Shown: piece by piece, positions 13,412-20,575 of the stretch | Position numbering within the stretch: position 1 is the first letter of the stretch | How the letters are laid out: each line of letters begins with the position of its first letter | Notes under the pieces: generated by a model | Database searches by the model: none | Seen by the model: only the letters and a program-made list of their open reading frames with translations | Told to the model about the DNA's origin: nothing | Assembly (NCBI GenBank): GCA_964397425.1 | Contig: CAYNID010000014.1 | Span: 1-35,449, forward strand | Length of the DNA: 35,449 bases | Direction of reading: 5' to 3' | Source of the DNA: Hallerella sp964397425 | GTDB taxonomy: Bacteria > Fibrobacterota > Fibrobacteria > Fibrobacterales > Fibrobacteraceae | Translations under genes and position numbers: made by a program

Positions 13412-16018
13412 TTCCGTATGGCAAGCCGTTTGCCGCTTCCGTTTGATGGCGACTGCGGCGACGATGGCGGCGATGAAAATCAGCGCGGAAATCAAACCGA
13501 TGAAGAGCGAAGCCCGGACAGCGTCTGACTTGTATTCAAAGTGAACGGTGGAATTTCCGGCGGGAACTTGGACTGCGCGGAGGGTTCCGAACGCTTTATA
13601 GACTTTGGCGGGTTTGCCGTTGACCGTCGCTTTCCAGTAGCGGTGGAAGTTCCCCGAAGAAAGGAGGAATGCGGGCCTGTCTGCGGAAACTTGGTAAGTG
13701 AAATCGTCCATTTTTGTTTTTTCAACAATCTTGGCGATTCCGCTGACGGAGTCTGTCACGGCGAAGGATTCCGGCGCTTCGGAAAGGATAATGGTGTGGC
13801 GGAAATCAAAACCGTTTCGGAGGGCGTTGACTGCCTGAGAGTCGGTCATTACGGCGAAGTTTCCGTAAAGGCGTCCGTCGCTTGAATGTCCGCGGAATGG
13901 CGCGTAAACCGTTTTCCCTTGGGAATCGAAAATGATGTCTCCGATGTTCATCAGGTCGATGAAGGCGTTTTGCGCATCACCTTGCAGAACTTGGTTGACG
14001 TTATACAGGTAATTTTCATTGCCTTCTCCACGGAAGAGGCGGTAAGAAGCCAATTCATTGTCGTGGAAACCGTCTGCGTTGCTCATGTCGTAAAGGGGGA
14101 ACGAGTTGCCGCTGATTGCCGGATTTCGAGAAAGGGAAAGGACGCGTGGGCGGTTCAGGGTGTCGGGATGTTCTTTTTGGATGGCGCGGATGACGGGATT
14201 TGCCGTCTGCACGTAATTGCTTTCGGGAACGGTGTCGACAAATGGGAAATTGATGCTGTACAATTCAATGGCGGCGACGGCGAACGTGGCGAGCGCTTTT
14301 TTCCAAAGCGGGCATTTGAGGGAAAAGATGAACCAGACGGCGACGGCTGCTATGGCGGCAAGGCAGAAACTGGGCAGAATCTGGGTTGCGGTGAAGCGCA
14401 TCACGGTTTCGTTCAGCGGTTTAAAGTAACTGGCCGTTTCGGGATTCGAAACAAGGTTCTGTCCTGAAAAAAGGAAAATTCCGACAAGCAAAAACGGGAA
14501 AAAGATGGCAGACAATTCCAGCTTGGAGGAACCTTGGAATTTTGACGTAAACGATTTGACGAGTTCGTTCGGCGAGAAAGATACTTTGCGGTCCAAAAGG
14601 TTCAATACGGTGATAAGGGCAAGCCCGTAAAGGATGGAAACGAGAAGTCCCGGGAAACCGAGAAAATCCATCCAACAGAAACGCGCGATGCAAACGATTC
14701 CCAAAAGAACGAGGAACATGACAAGTCCGGCTTTGAACCTCCGCTTGTTTTCAGGATCTTTGAAAGCGGAAATGACGGGGACTGCCATCATGGTCATCAA
14801 CAGCGGAAGCCAGAACATGGCCATGCTGGGCGCTCTGAAGCTTTTCATGCCCGGGATAATGTCGAACCAGAGCTGAAACAGCGGAGAATGCGCACCCATT
14901 GCATAGGATAATGCCACCGCCGCTCCGACAAACCAGAATGCGGCGATACGGCGGCCTTTGCTTACAAAGAATCCCAAAAAGGCCAAGAAGGTGAGGACGA
15001 TTCCTGCGCTGTCGTGATTCAATTTGAAAGGATTGTGCCCCCAGTAGAAAGGAGAGCTTTGGATGCCTTCGCGCCGCATATCCGCATAAGAAACGCTGAT
15101 GAAAGAACTGCCGGAAAGTTCCGGGCCATCTGCGCCGTTTTTTTCGTCATAGACATCCACTCCCAAAAAGCCGGGAATTAGCATGGATGCGAGCTCTTCT
15201 TGGTGCAGGGACCAGCTGGTCGCATGACCGTAGCTTGTTTTTTCTCCGGTTCCGCGGACAGATTCTGTTGTCGTGTAAAGATAAGGCGGAATGACTTGGA
15301 ATGCGGAAATGCCTAAAGCGATGGCCAGGGCGAGTGCCGCCGCTCCCAGCCGTGAAGTCCGGATTTTTGCCGAAGCGTTCAGGGCGATGGTTTCAAAAAG
15401 AGCGTAGAATCCCGCTCCCCAAAGGAACAGGTAGGTCAGCTGCAAATGGGACCCGAGAATCATCCAGACAACGGAAAGGGTGAAAATGGCAAAGTATTTG
15501 ACACTTCCTTCCCGGATGATCTTGCGAATGGCGAGAAGCGCTAGCGGAGCCACGGCGAAAACCATCATTTTCCCATCGTGACCGCCGTAGACGTAAGAAA
15601 AGTATTGCGGCGAAAAGGCGTAAAGGAATCCGAACAGGGCGCCTAGGGTGAAACTCCCCGTCAGGGATTTGACAAGGGCTGTGCAGCAAAGGAACGCGGT
15701 CCACAGAATCAAGATGAATTTGAATCCGACGGCTCTTGCCGGATCCGTCAAAAATTCAACGAGTACGAGTGGATGATAAGCGTCGCCGAAAAGGGCGTCA
15801 AGGGTTGGAACGCCGCCTAGTCGGGAATCGTCCCATTCCGAAAGGATTAAATGGTCGGCGCGGATGACTTTGCTGCCGATGCCATTCAGCTGGTCGGAAT
15901 TGAGCATCAGGGTGTCTGGGTTAAAAACGAAGCTGCGGAATACGATGAGGAGAAATACGAAAAAGGCGACGCCGATTCCGCTGAAAATACCGATTTTTTT
16001 CAAAGTGTCGTTGTGCAT
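13397..16018 (-). CDS. YfhO-family membrane protein (GT-C-like)
   Basis: 873 residues with an N-terminal helix (about 9-28) and roughly a dozen membrane helices up to about residue 560, followed by a large soluble domain and a last helix near the C-terminus (about 845-868), ending in a basic tail. Conserved features include NSDQLNGI and DSRLGGVPTLDALFGD near the first external loop and FGFLYAFSPQYFSYVYGGHDGK. YfhO proteins belong to the GT-C-like polytopic proteins; Bacillus YfhO is linked to glycosylation of lipoteichoic acid, but Gram-negative homologues are uncharacterised. A role in transferring sugars to envelope polymers is plausible inference. A TACCTTGC box lies 4 nt before the ATG, with no Shine-Dalgarno. 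Confidence 0.88.
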   Translation of the reverse strand: MHNDTLKKIGIFSGIGVAFFVFLLIVFRSFVFNPDTLMLNSDQLNGIGSKVIRADHLILSEWDDSRLGGVPTLDALFGDAYHPLVLVEFLTDPARAVGFKFILILWTAFLCCTALVKSLTGSFTLGALFGFLYAFSPQYFSYVYGGHDGKMMVFAVAPLALLAIRKIIREGSVKYFAIFTLSVVWMILGSHLQLTYLFLWGAGFYALFETIALNASAKIRTSRLGAAALALAIALGISAFQVIPPYLYTTTESVRGTGEKTSYGHATSWSLHQEELASMLIPGFLGVDVYDEKNGADGPELSGSSFISVSYADMRREGIQSSPFYWGHNPFKLNHDSAGIVLTFLAFLGFFVSKGRRIAAFWFVGAAVALSYAMGAHSPLFQLWFDIIPGMKSFRAPSMAMFWLPLLMTMMAVPVISAFKDPENKRRFKAGLVMFLVLLGIVCIARFCWMDFLGFPGLLVSILYGLALITVLNLLDRKVSFSPNELVKSFTSKFQGSSKLELSAIFFPFLLVGIFLFSGQNLVSNPETASYFKPLNETVMRFTATQILPSFCLAAIAAVAVWFIFSLKCPLWKKALATFAVAAIELYSINFPFVDTVPESNYVQTANPVIRAIQKEHPDTLNRPRVLSLSRNPAISGNSFPLYDMSNADGFHDNELASYRLFRGEGNENYLYNVNQVLQGDAQNAFIDLMNIGDIIFDSQGKTVYAPFRGHSSDGRLYGNFAVMTDSQAVNALRNGFDFRHTIILSEAPESFAVTDSVSGIAKIVEKTKMDDFTYQVSADRPAFLLSSGNFHRYWKATVNGKPAKVYKAFGTLRAVQVPAGNSTVHFEYKSDAVRASLFIGLISALIFIAAIVAAVAIKRKRQTACHTESKIK

Positions 16019-16022
16019 ATCC

Positions 16023-16030
16023 GCAAGGTA
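16023..16030 (-). promoter_or_regulatory. TAnnTTG box abutting the yfhO-like start (leaderless)
   Basis: TACCTTGC then GGAT then ATG (16018) on the minus strand, directly after the T tract of the upstream terminator. There is no Shine-Dalgarno between box and start. Confidence 0.5.
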
Positions 16031-16063
16031 AAAAAAAGCCGTTCTTTTGTGAAGAACGGCTTT
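16031..16063 (-). terminator. Terminator of the 36-residue membrane peptide gene
   Basis: AAAGCCGTTC (16035-16044) pairs with GAACGGCTTT (16054-16063), and the minus strand continues into a run of T. The T run flows straight into the promoter box of the next gene. Confidence 0.88.
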
Positions 16064-16102
16064 AGAAGTTTACCGAAAGTTTGTGTTCGACAAAACGACC
16101 CG

Positions 16103-16213
16103 CTAGTCTGCGGTGTTTTCGTCTAGGCTGCGCGATTGCACGATATGGTAAATGGAGAACAGCGAAAGCATGAACACGAAAACGATTCCGGTGATTTTGA
16201 CGATTTTTCCCAT
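16103..16213 (-). CDS. Small single-span membrane protein, 36 residues
   Basis: ATG at 16213, stop TAG at 16103-16105. It starts MGKIVKITGIVFVFMLSLFS and ends SRSLDENTAD: a short basic N-terminus, one hydrophobic helix (about 8-25) and an acidic tail. AAGGAG sits 6 nt before the ATG, a TAAATTGA box lies 20 nt upstream, and a strong terminator follows 40 nt after the stop, so it has everything a small gene needs. The family was not recognised. Topology is probably N-in with the acidic tail outside; the function is unknown. Confidence 0.65.
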   Translation of the reverse strand: MGKIVKITGIVFVFMLSLFSIYHIVQSRSLDENTAD

Positions 16214-16233
16214 GAGAACTCCTTCTTTTGCAT

Positions 16234-16241
16234 TCAATTTA
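16234..16241 (-). promoter_or_regulatory. TAnnTTG box of the small membrane protein gene
   Basis: TAAATTGA on the minus strand, 20 nt before the ATG at 16213, with AAGGAG in the leader. The same 8-mer precedes ychF. Confidence 0.5.
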
Positions 16242-16267
16242 TTTAAAAAACGAAAAAAAGGCAATCG

Positions 16268-17218
16268 TTAGGCGATTTTTTTTATGAGAATGTAGATGGC
16301 CGGCAGCTTTTTTTCTTCAAAGATTTCGCTTTGAATGATTTCGGACTCGACGATTTGACAGGGTTGATTTTGCAACAGGAACTGGATGCGCTCCTTGCTG
16401 AATCCCAACCAAAGATGCCCATGGGATTCGCGGAGGGATTCTTCTTGATGTTCCGCCAGGTCGAGAAGGGCGAGGACTCCGCCGGGTTTCAGCAGCCGGA
16501 CGGCTTCGGCGAGGGCTTCCTGCGGACTGGGCGCGTGGTGCAAAACTTGGCTCATCAGGACTAGGTCCGCGGAGTCCCCCGGCAGGGGAATTTTTTGCAT
16601 ATCGGCACAAAGGGCTTTGATATTTGAAATGCCGCGGTTTTTTGCCAAATCCTTGACACTTTCGACAATGGATTCTTCGATGTCGATGGCGGTAACCGTT
16701 TGACAGCGTTTCGAAAGCATGAAACTCAAATCGCCGCCTTCTCCGCAGCCGATGTCGATGGCGTTTTCAAAAGGGACGATTAAATGGGCGAAAAGGGCGA
16801 TTTGCGCCCGGAGACTCCCACCCGCTTCGGAAAGTTTGTGAAACTTGGCTGAATAACTGTTGCGCCGGAGAACCAGGGCTTCTTCCACTTTGCTTTCGAC
16901 AAGGGCCAAATCGGGAAGGGCTTCCCAGGATTCGGCTATCAGCGAATAAAGGTTCTTGCTCATGGTGAGGTCATCGGAAAGTCCGTAAAACGCCCGCGTA
17001 CCTTCGCGCCTGTCCTTGAGCAAGCCGCAGGCGGAAAGTTTGGAAAGATGGCGGCTGGCATTGGATTGGTGAATGTCCAGAATATCCTTGATTTCGTTGA
17101 CGGTGAATTCCGAGCGCGAAAGAATCTTCAAAATTTTGAGGCGCGTTTCATCGGAAATGACGCTGAAAAGTTCAAGGCTGGGCTTGAGGGGTTCCAGGGA
17201 GGCGCTTTTTTCTTGCAT
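16268..17218 (-). CDS. ArsR-family regulator fused to a SAM methyltransferase
   Basis: 316 residues. An ArsR-type winged helix spans about 12-95 (LFSVISDETRLKILKIL, EIKDILDIHQSNASRHLSKL, LLKDRREGTRAFYGL). A class I methyltransferase follows (about 140-305), with SAM-binding motif I AIDIGCGEGGD (Asp155, Gly157, Gly159) and later VLMSQVLHHAPSPQEALAE and LLKPGG. The Cys pair used by metal-sensing ArsR proteins is absent. In other phyla such fusions sit near methionine/SAM-cycle genes and may sense SAM or S-adenosylhomocysteine; that link is not visible here. It is transcribed divergently from the PAP2 gene with overlapping promoter boxes. The ATG follows a TAAATTTA box by 4 nt with no Shine-Dalgarno. 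Confidence 0.93.
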   Translation of the reverse strand: MQEKSASLEPLKPSLELFSVISDETRLKILKILSRSEFTVNEIKDILDIHQSNASRHLSKLSACGLLKDRREGTRAFYGLSDDLTMSKNLYSLIAESWEALPDLALVESKVEEALVLRRNSYSAKFHKLSEAGGSLRAQIALFAHLIVPFENAIDIGCGEGGDLSFMLSKRCQTVTAIDIEESIVESVKDLAKNRGISNIKALCADMQKIPLPGDSADLVLMSQVLHHAPSPQEALAEAVRLLKPGGVLALLDLAEHQEESLRESHGHLWLGFSKERIQFLLQNQPCQIVESEIIQSEIFEEKKLPAIYILIKKIA

Positions 17219-17222
17219 GAAA

Positions 17223-17236
17223 TAAATTTATCTTTT
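17223..17236. promoter_or_regulatory. Overlapping divergent promoter boxes (leaderless both ways)
   Basis: TAAATTTA at 17223-17230 is palindromic and ends 4 nt before the minus-strand ATG (17218). TATCTTTT at 17229-17236 ends 5 nt before the plus-strand GTG (17242). Neither side has a Shine-Dalgarno. The two genes share a 23-nt gap, so RNA polymerase cannot occupy both boxes at once. Confidence 0.55.
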
Positions 17237-17241
17237 TTTTC

Positions 17242-18027
17242 GTGATTTTGAATTGGCGGAAATTCTTCTGGACTTTGCTCTTGCTTTCGGCGTTTTTGTC
17301 AAAGGGCTTTGCTTCGGAATACCCGTATTCTCTTTCTTGGAAAACGGATGTGCCTTTGATTTCATTGGGCTTGGGCATCTGTGCATGGGGAAATTACCGT
17401 TATTTTCAAATGGATTCCAAATCGGGAGAACCTTCGAAAACGGATCTTCTGCCGTGGGACAGACCGTTTGCAGGAACGCATCATCCGGCTTTTGACCATT
17501 CAAGCGACTGGGTTTTATACGGCCTTTCCGCGGCGGTGCTTGGAAAGGGAATTTTTGATTGGGCGCGGGAAAACGCGTCGGGGGAAGAAACCGCCACATT
17601 TTTCGTGTCGGCATTGGAAATCGCGCTTTGGCAAAATGGACTGAATTATTGGGTGCGGAGCTTTGAACTTTGGGGGCGCCCGGAAATTTATCGCTCGGGT
17701 GCGGATAGGAGCAAGGGGGAATCCTGGGGGTCTTTTTATTCGGGACATGCGAGTGCGGCATTTGCATCGGCTGTTTTTGGCAGTATGTGGTTTCAATCGA
17801 AATACCCGGAATCGCCTTATACGCCGCTTGTCTGGGCATCGACGCTTTCCCTTGCGACGGCAGTCGGGGCTTTGCGGGTGGCTGCGGGCAAACATTACCC
17901 GTCGGATGTTGTCGTCGGGGCTTTGGCGGGCGCGGCGACAAGTTTTGCCGTTTTGCGCCTGCACCGGTCTTCCCGGGTGAGTGTGGCCGTTATGCCCGGC
18001 TATGCGGGAGTCCGCGTCCTTTTTTAA
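17242..18027 (+). CDS. PAP2-family phosphatase
   Basis: 261 residues from a GTG start with an N-terminal hydrophobic signal (KFFWTLLLLSAFLSKGFA). The three PAP2 phosphatase motifs are visible: R139-x6-RP (Arg in place of the usual Lys), SGH at 167-169, and R212-x5-H218-x3-D222. These enzymes dephosphorylate membrane lipid phosphates such as undecaprenyl pyrophosphate, phosphatidate or lipid A; the substrate cannot be told from sequence. The catalytic motifs lie in the C-terminal half among several hydrophobic segments, and the active site would face the periplasm. It is divergent from the ArsR-methyltransferase gene, which could regulate it. Confidence 0.9.
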   Translation: MILNWRKFFWTLLLLSAFLSKGFASEYPYSLSWKTDVPLISLGLGICAWGNYRYFQMDSKSGEPSKTDLLPWDRPFAGTHHPAFDHSSDWVLYGLSAAVLGKGIFDWARENASGEETATFFVSALEIALWQNGLNYWVRSFELWGRPEIYRSGADRSKGESWGSFYSGHASAAFASAVFGSMWFQSKYPESPYTPLVWASTLSLATAVGALRVAAGKHYPSDVVVGALAGAATSFAVLRLHRSSRVSVAVMPGYAGVRVLF

Positions 18028-18063
18028 AACAAAATCCCCCGGATTCATTGAATCCGGGGGATT
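18025..18063 (-). terminator. Terminator after tRNA-Thr
   Basis: AATCCCCCGGATTC pairs with GAATCCGGGGGATT (18033-18063) with a 3-nt loop; on the minus strand it continues into TTTTGTTTT. It may also stop PAP2 transcripts, but the plus side has no T tract. Confidence 0.88.
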
Positions 18064-18066
18064 GAG

Positions 18067-18139
18067 AGCCACCCAGCAGATTTGAACTGCCGACCTGCTG
18101 ATTACGAATCAGCTGCTCTACCAGCTGAGCTAGAGTGGC
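18067..18139 (-). tRNA. tRNA-Thr (anticodon CGT)
   Basis: A minus-strand cloverleaf of 73 nt: acceptor GCCACTC/GGGTGGC (one G-T pair), D arm with AGCTCAGCTGGTAGAGC, anticodon stem GCTGA/TCAGC around loop TTCGTAA (CGT, reading ACG), and T arm with GTTCAAATC. CCA is not encoded. It sits between the PAP2 gene and the TPR gene, which are on the other strand. Confidence 0.95.
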
Positions 18140-18148
18140 GTTGCGAAA

Positions 18149-18156
18149 CAAATGTA
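18149..18156 (-). promoter_or_regulatory. TAnnTTTG promoter box of tRNA-Thr
   Basis: TACATTTG on the minus strand ends 9 nt before the mature tRNA 5' end: an exact match, identical to the tpiA box. As there is no coding or ribosome-binding constraint here, it is good independent support for the box being a promoter element. Confidence 0.7.
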
Positions 18157-18177
18157 ACAAATATTTTGAAAAAATTC

Positions 18178-18185
18178 TATATTAA
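18178..18185 (+). promoter_or_regulatory. TAnnTT-type promoter box of the TPR gene
   Basis: TATATTAA, 31 nt before the ATG at 18217; AAGGA lies in the leader. The same TATATTAA occurs at the recA promoter. Confidence 0.4.
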
Positions 18186-18216
18186 ATCCAAAATTTTTTT
18201 CAAGGACTCAAAAATC

Positions 18217-18930
18217 ATGGCCAATCCAATGCCGAATAACATGCCGAACGCCGGAGCAGCCTCTGCTTCGTCCGATATGAAAGAGTTTTTTATCCAGCAC
18301 GGAATAAAAGTGGGATTTATTTTGGTGATAGTCGTTGCGGTTGTCATCGCTGTTGTACATATCCAGGGTTCCAAAGTCAAGGCCGATGCGGCGCAGGCGG
18401 AATTGATTGGGCAAGCGTTGGCGTATGATTACACGGGGAAAAAGGACAGCGCCCTTGCGGAATACGAATCCCTGATGGCGGCAAACCGGCTGAAAGGGGC
18501 GACTCTTGCGAAAGCGGCGCTTTTGGCGGGAAACATCCATTACCAAAAGGGAGAATTTGACGCGGCGGCGGTCCTTTACCAGAAAGCGATTGACAATGCC
18601 GGGGACATTCCCCTTGTCCGCGGCGGCGCGTTGCATGGACAGGCGGCTGTGGCAATCGAAAACAAGGATTATCCGGCGGCGGTTGGCTACCTGGAACGCT
18701 TTATTTCCGAATTTGGAAAGCGTACGGGAGATTTGGAAGACCGTTTTGAAAAAGTGGAACCGGCGGACAAGGTCCCAACGGTTGCAGATGCGTTATGGAA
18801 ACTTTCTCTCGTGTATGTCCAGATGGGCTATCCGGAAAAGGCCAAGGTCTCTGCCGAAAAGTTGTTGAAAATTTACGGAGACGATCCTCTTTACGTGGAA
18901 CGGGCGAAAAAGCTCATCGCCACGCTTTAA
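18217..18930 (+). CDS. YfgM-like membrane-anchored TPR protein
   Basis: 237 residues from the ATG at 18217, chosen because AAGGA precedes it; the longer frame from 18082 runs through the tRNA-Thr gene. A Pro/Asn/Met-rich cytoplasmic N-terminus (1-28) is followed by one membrane helix (about 29-49) and then a periplasmic TPR-like helical domain (about 55-235: AQAELIGQALAYDYTGKKDS, ALLAGNIHYQKGEFDAAAVL, ALWKLSLVYVQMGYPEKA). This is the TPR_21/YfgM layout. E. coli YfgM associates with SecYEG and periplasmic chaperones; the same role here is inference. A strong terminator follows. Confidence 0.85.
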   Translation: MANPMPNNMPNAGAASASSDMKEFFIQHGIKVGFILVIVVAVVIAVVHIQGSKVKADAAQAELIGQALAYDYTGKKDSALAEYESLMAANRLKGATLAKAALLAGNIHYQKGEFDAAAVLYQKAIDNAGDIPLVRGGALHGQAAVAIENKDYPAAVGYLERFISEFGKRTGDLEDRFEKVEPADKVPTVADALWKLSLVYVQMGYPEKAKVSAEKLLKIYGDDPLYVERAKKLIATL

Positions 18931-18948
18931 TCTTACTTGCTTGTTTGC

Positions 18949-18981
18949 AAAGTCCAGCCTGAAACGGGTTGGACTTTTTTT
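18949..18981 (+). terminator. Terminator of the TPR gene
   Basis: AAAGTCCA (18949-18956) pairs with TGGACTTT (18970-18977), with an inner CC/GG pair, followed by a T tract. Confidence 0.9.
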
Positions 18982-19139
18982 GCAATGAGCGGGTTTCTGC
19001 GGGCGTTGACGCGTGGGGAACTGTCTGACAGGATAATTGCTCCTGAAGTCATACAAATTTGTCGTAAAATTTTTAAATCTCGGCTCCATCGCCATCAAGA
19101 AAGTTAGACGCGAGGAATTTTTTGTTCGAAATCCCGCCA

Positions 19140-19171
19140 ATGGATTTTAAATTCTGCCATAGAAAATCCAT
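19140..19171 (+). promoter_or_regulatory. Inverted repeat in the dapL leader
   Basis: ATGGATTTT (19140-19148) and AAAATCCAT (19163-19171) are perfect 9-bp arms around a 14-nt loop, ending just before the AGGAG site. It could be an operator or an RNA hairpin near the ribosome-binding site. The rest of the 18982-19139 leader shows no clear promoter box. Confidence 0.5.
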
Positions 19172-19181
19172 AGGAGAAGTT

Positions 19182-20417
19182 ATGGCGGATTACATCCAGC
19201 AACTATTCGCGGACCGTATTGGCGGTAACACTTTTGGTCAAGGTACGGTCCTTTACAAATTTGAAAAAATCAAACGGGCACGGCGCGAAGCGGAACGATT
19301 GCATCCTGAAATGCCCATCATCGACATGGGAGTCGGGGAGCCGGACGCCATGGCCGACGAAACGGTTGTTGACAGGCTTTACGCCGAGGCGAAAAAACGG
19401 GAAAATCGCGGCTATGCGGATAACGGCATTCTCCCGTTCCAAGAAGCGGCGGCCCATTACATGGAAACTGTTTTTGGCGTTCACGGATTAAATCCTCAAA
19501 ATGAAATTTGCCACAGCATCGGTTCGAAGCCGGCTCTTGCCATGTTGCCGCAGGCGTTCATCAATCCGGGAGACGTGAGCCTGGTGACTGTGCCCGGGTA
19601 CGGAGTCCTTTCGACAATGACGAAGTTTTTGGGCGGAGAAGTTTATCCGTTGCCGCTAGTTCCCGAAAACCGTTTTCTGCCGGATCTTTCGGCAGTTCCT
19701 GCGGAAGTGGCGCGACGCGCGAAACTTCTTTACATCAACTATCCGAATAATCCAACGGGTGCGGTTGCGACTCCGGATTTTTTCGCCAAGGTCGTTGACT
19801 TTGCCGTTAAAAATGAAATCGTAGTCGTTTCGGACGCGGCGTATGCGGCTTTGACTTTCGATGGTTACGCTCCCCTCAGTTTTCTGTCTGTCCCCGGCGC
19901 GAAAAGTGTGGGCGTGGAAATTCATTCGCTTTCCAAGGCGTTCAACATGACCGGTTGGCGGTTGGGTTTTGTCGCCGGCAATGAAAAGGTGGTGAAAGGA
20001 TTCGCCTGTGTCAAGGACAATAATGATTCCGGGCAGTTCAAAGCGATTCAGTATGCGGGCGTGCAGGCGCTTTCGACGCCTTCGATTACGCAAAAAACGG
20101 TCGCCAAGTATTCGCGCCGGCATCAACTGCTGGTCAAGGCTTTGAACGAGGTCGGCTTCCAGGTGACAAAGCCCAAGGGCAGCTTTTATCTGTATGCGAA
20201 AGCTCCGCGGGGAATCGTCGGGGGAGAACAATTCGATTCTGCGGAAGATTTTTCTCAATGGCTTATCCGCGAAAAACAAATTTCGACCGTTCCCTGGGAT
20301 GATGCCGGGAGCTTTGTCCGCTTCAGCGTGACGTTCATGGCGGATTCGGAAGCGGCGGAAATTTCTCTGATGAAAGAATTGAAACGCCGCCTTTCCGATG
20401 TGAAGTTTGTCTGGTAA
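19182..20417 (+). CDS. dapL: LL-diaminopimelate aminotransferase-like PLP enzyme
   Basis: 411 residues from the ATG at 19182 (AGGAG 7 nt upstream). A fold-type I aminotransferase: IDMGVGEPDAMAD near the N-terminus, ENRGYADNG, YPNNPTGA, and the PLP lysine Lys252 in SLSKAFNMTGWRLGF; the substrate-carboxylate arginine is in VRFSVTF near the C-terminus. The overall pattern (FADRIGG, LYKFEKIKRA, NRGYADNG, HSIGSKPALAMLP) matches bacterial enzymes annotated as LL-diaminopimelate aminotransferase, which make LL-DAP from tetrahydrodipicolinate for lysine and peptidoglycan. Substrate is inferred; other class I/II aminotransferases are possible. It stands alone, between the TPR gene and the glycan module. 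Confidence 0.85.
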   Translation: MADYIQQLFADRIGGNTFGQGTVLYKFEKIKRARREAERLHPEMPIIDMGVGEPDAMADETVVDRLYAEAKKRENRGYADNGILPFQEAAAHYMETVFGVHGLNPQNEICHSIGSKPALAMLPQAFINPGDVSLVTVPGYGVLSTMTKFLGGEVYPLPLVPENRFLPDLSAVPAEVARRAKLLYINYPNNPTGAVATPDFFAKVVDFAVKNEIVVVSDAAYAALTFDGYAPLSFLSVPGAKSVGVEIHSLSKAFNMTGWRLGFVAGNEKVVKGFACVKDNNDSGQFKAIQYAGVQALSTPSITQKTVAKYSRRHQLLVKALNEVGFQVTKPKGSFYLYAKAPRGIVGGEQFDSAEDFSQWLIREKQISTVPWDDAGSFVRFSVTFMADSEAAEISLMKELKRRLSDVKFVW

Positions 20418-20465
20418 TTTTTATCCGTTTGAAAGGAAGCACCGCGGTGGATGCGTCCGAATTTG

Positions 20466-20492
20466 GGGCGCAAATGCCCGGCGTTTCTTTTT
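20466..20492 (+). terminator. Weak terminator candidate after dapL
   Basis: GGGC gcaaat GCCC followed by GGCG and TTTCTTTTT. The stem is only 4 bp, so confidence is low. Confidence 0.35.
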
Positions 20493-20563
20493 GATGTGAT
20501 GCCGCATTCGCCTAACCTTGCGTTGAATGTTTAACGAATGCGTCTTTGTTGGAAAGGAATAGT

Positions 20564-20571
20564 TATCTTTA
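20564..20571 (+). promoter_or_regulatory. TAnnTTT box abutting the gtrA-like start (leaderless)
   Basis: TATCTTTA then GGCA then ATG at 20576: a 4-nt gap. AAAGGAA is present but about 20 nt upstream of the ATG, too far to act as a Shine-Dalgarno. The stretch AAAGGAATAGTTATCTTT closely resembles the region before purL. Confidence 0.6.
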
Positions 20572-20575
20572 GGCA

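Noticed and set aside
18082..18216. N-terminal extension of the TPR protein
   Set aside because: It runs through the tRNA-Thr gene; the ATG at 18217 has a Shine-Dalgarno and gives the expected topology.
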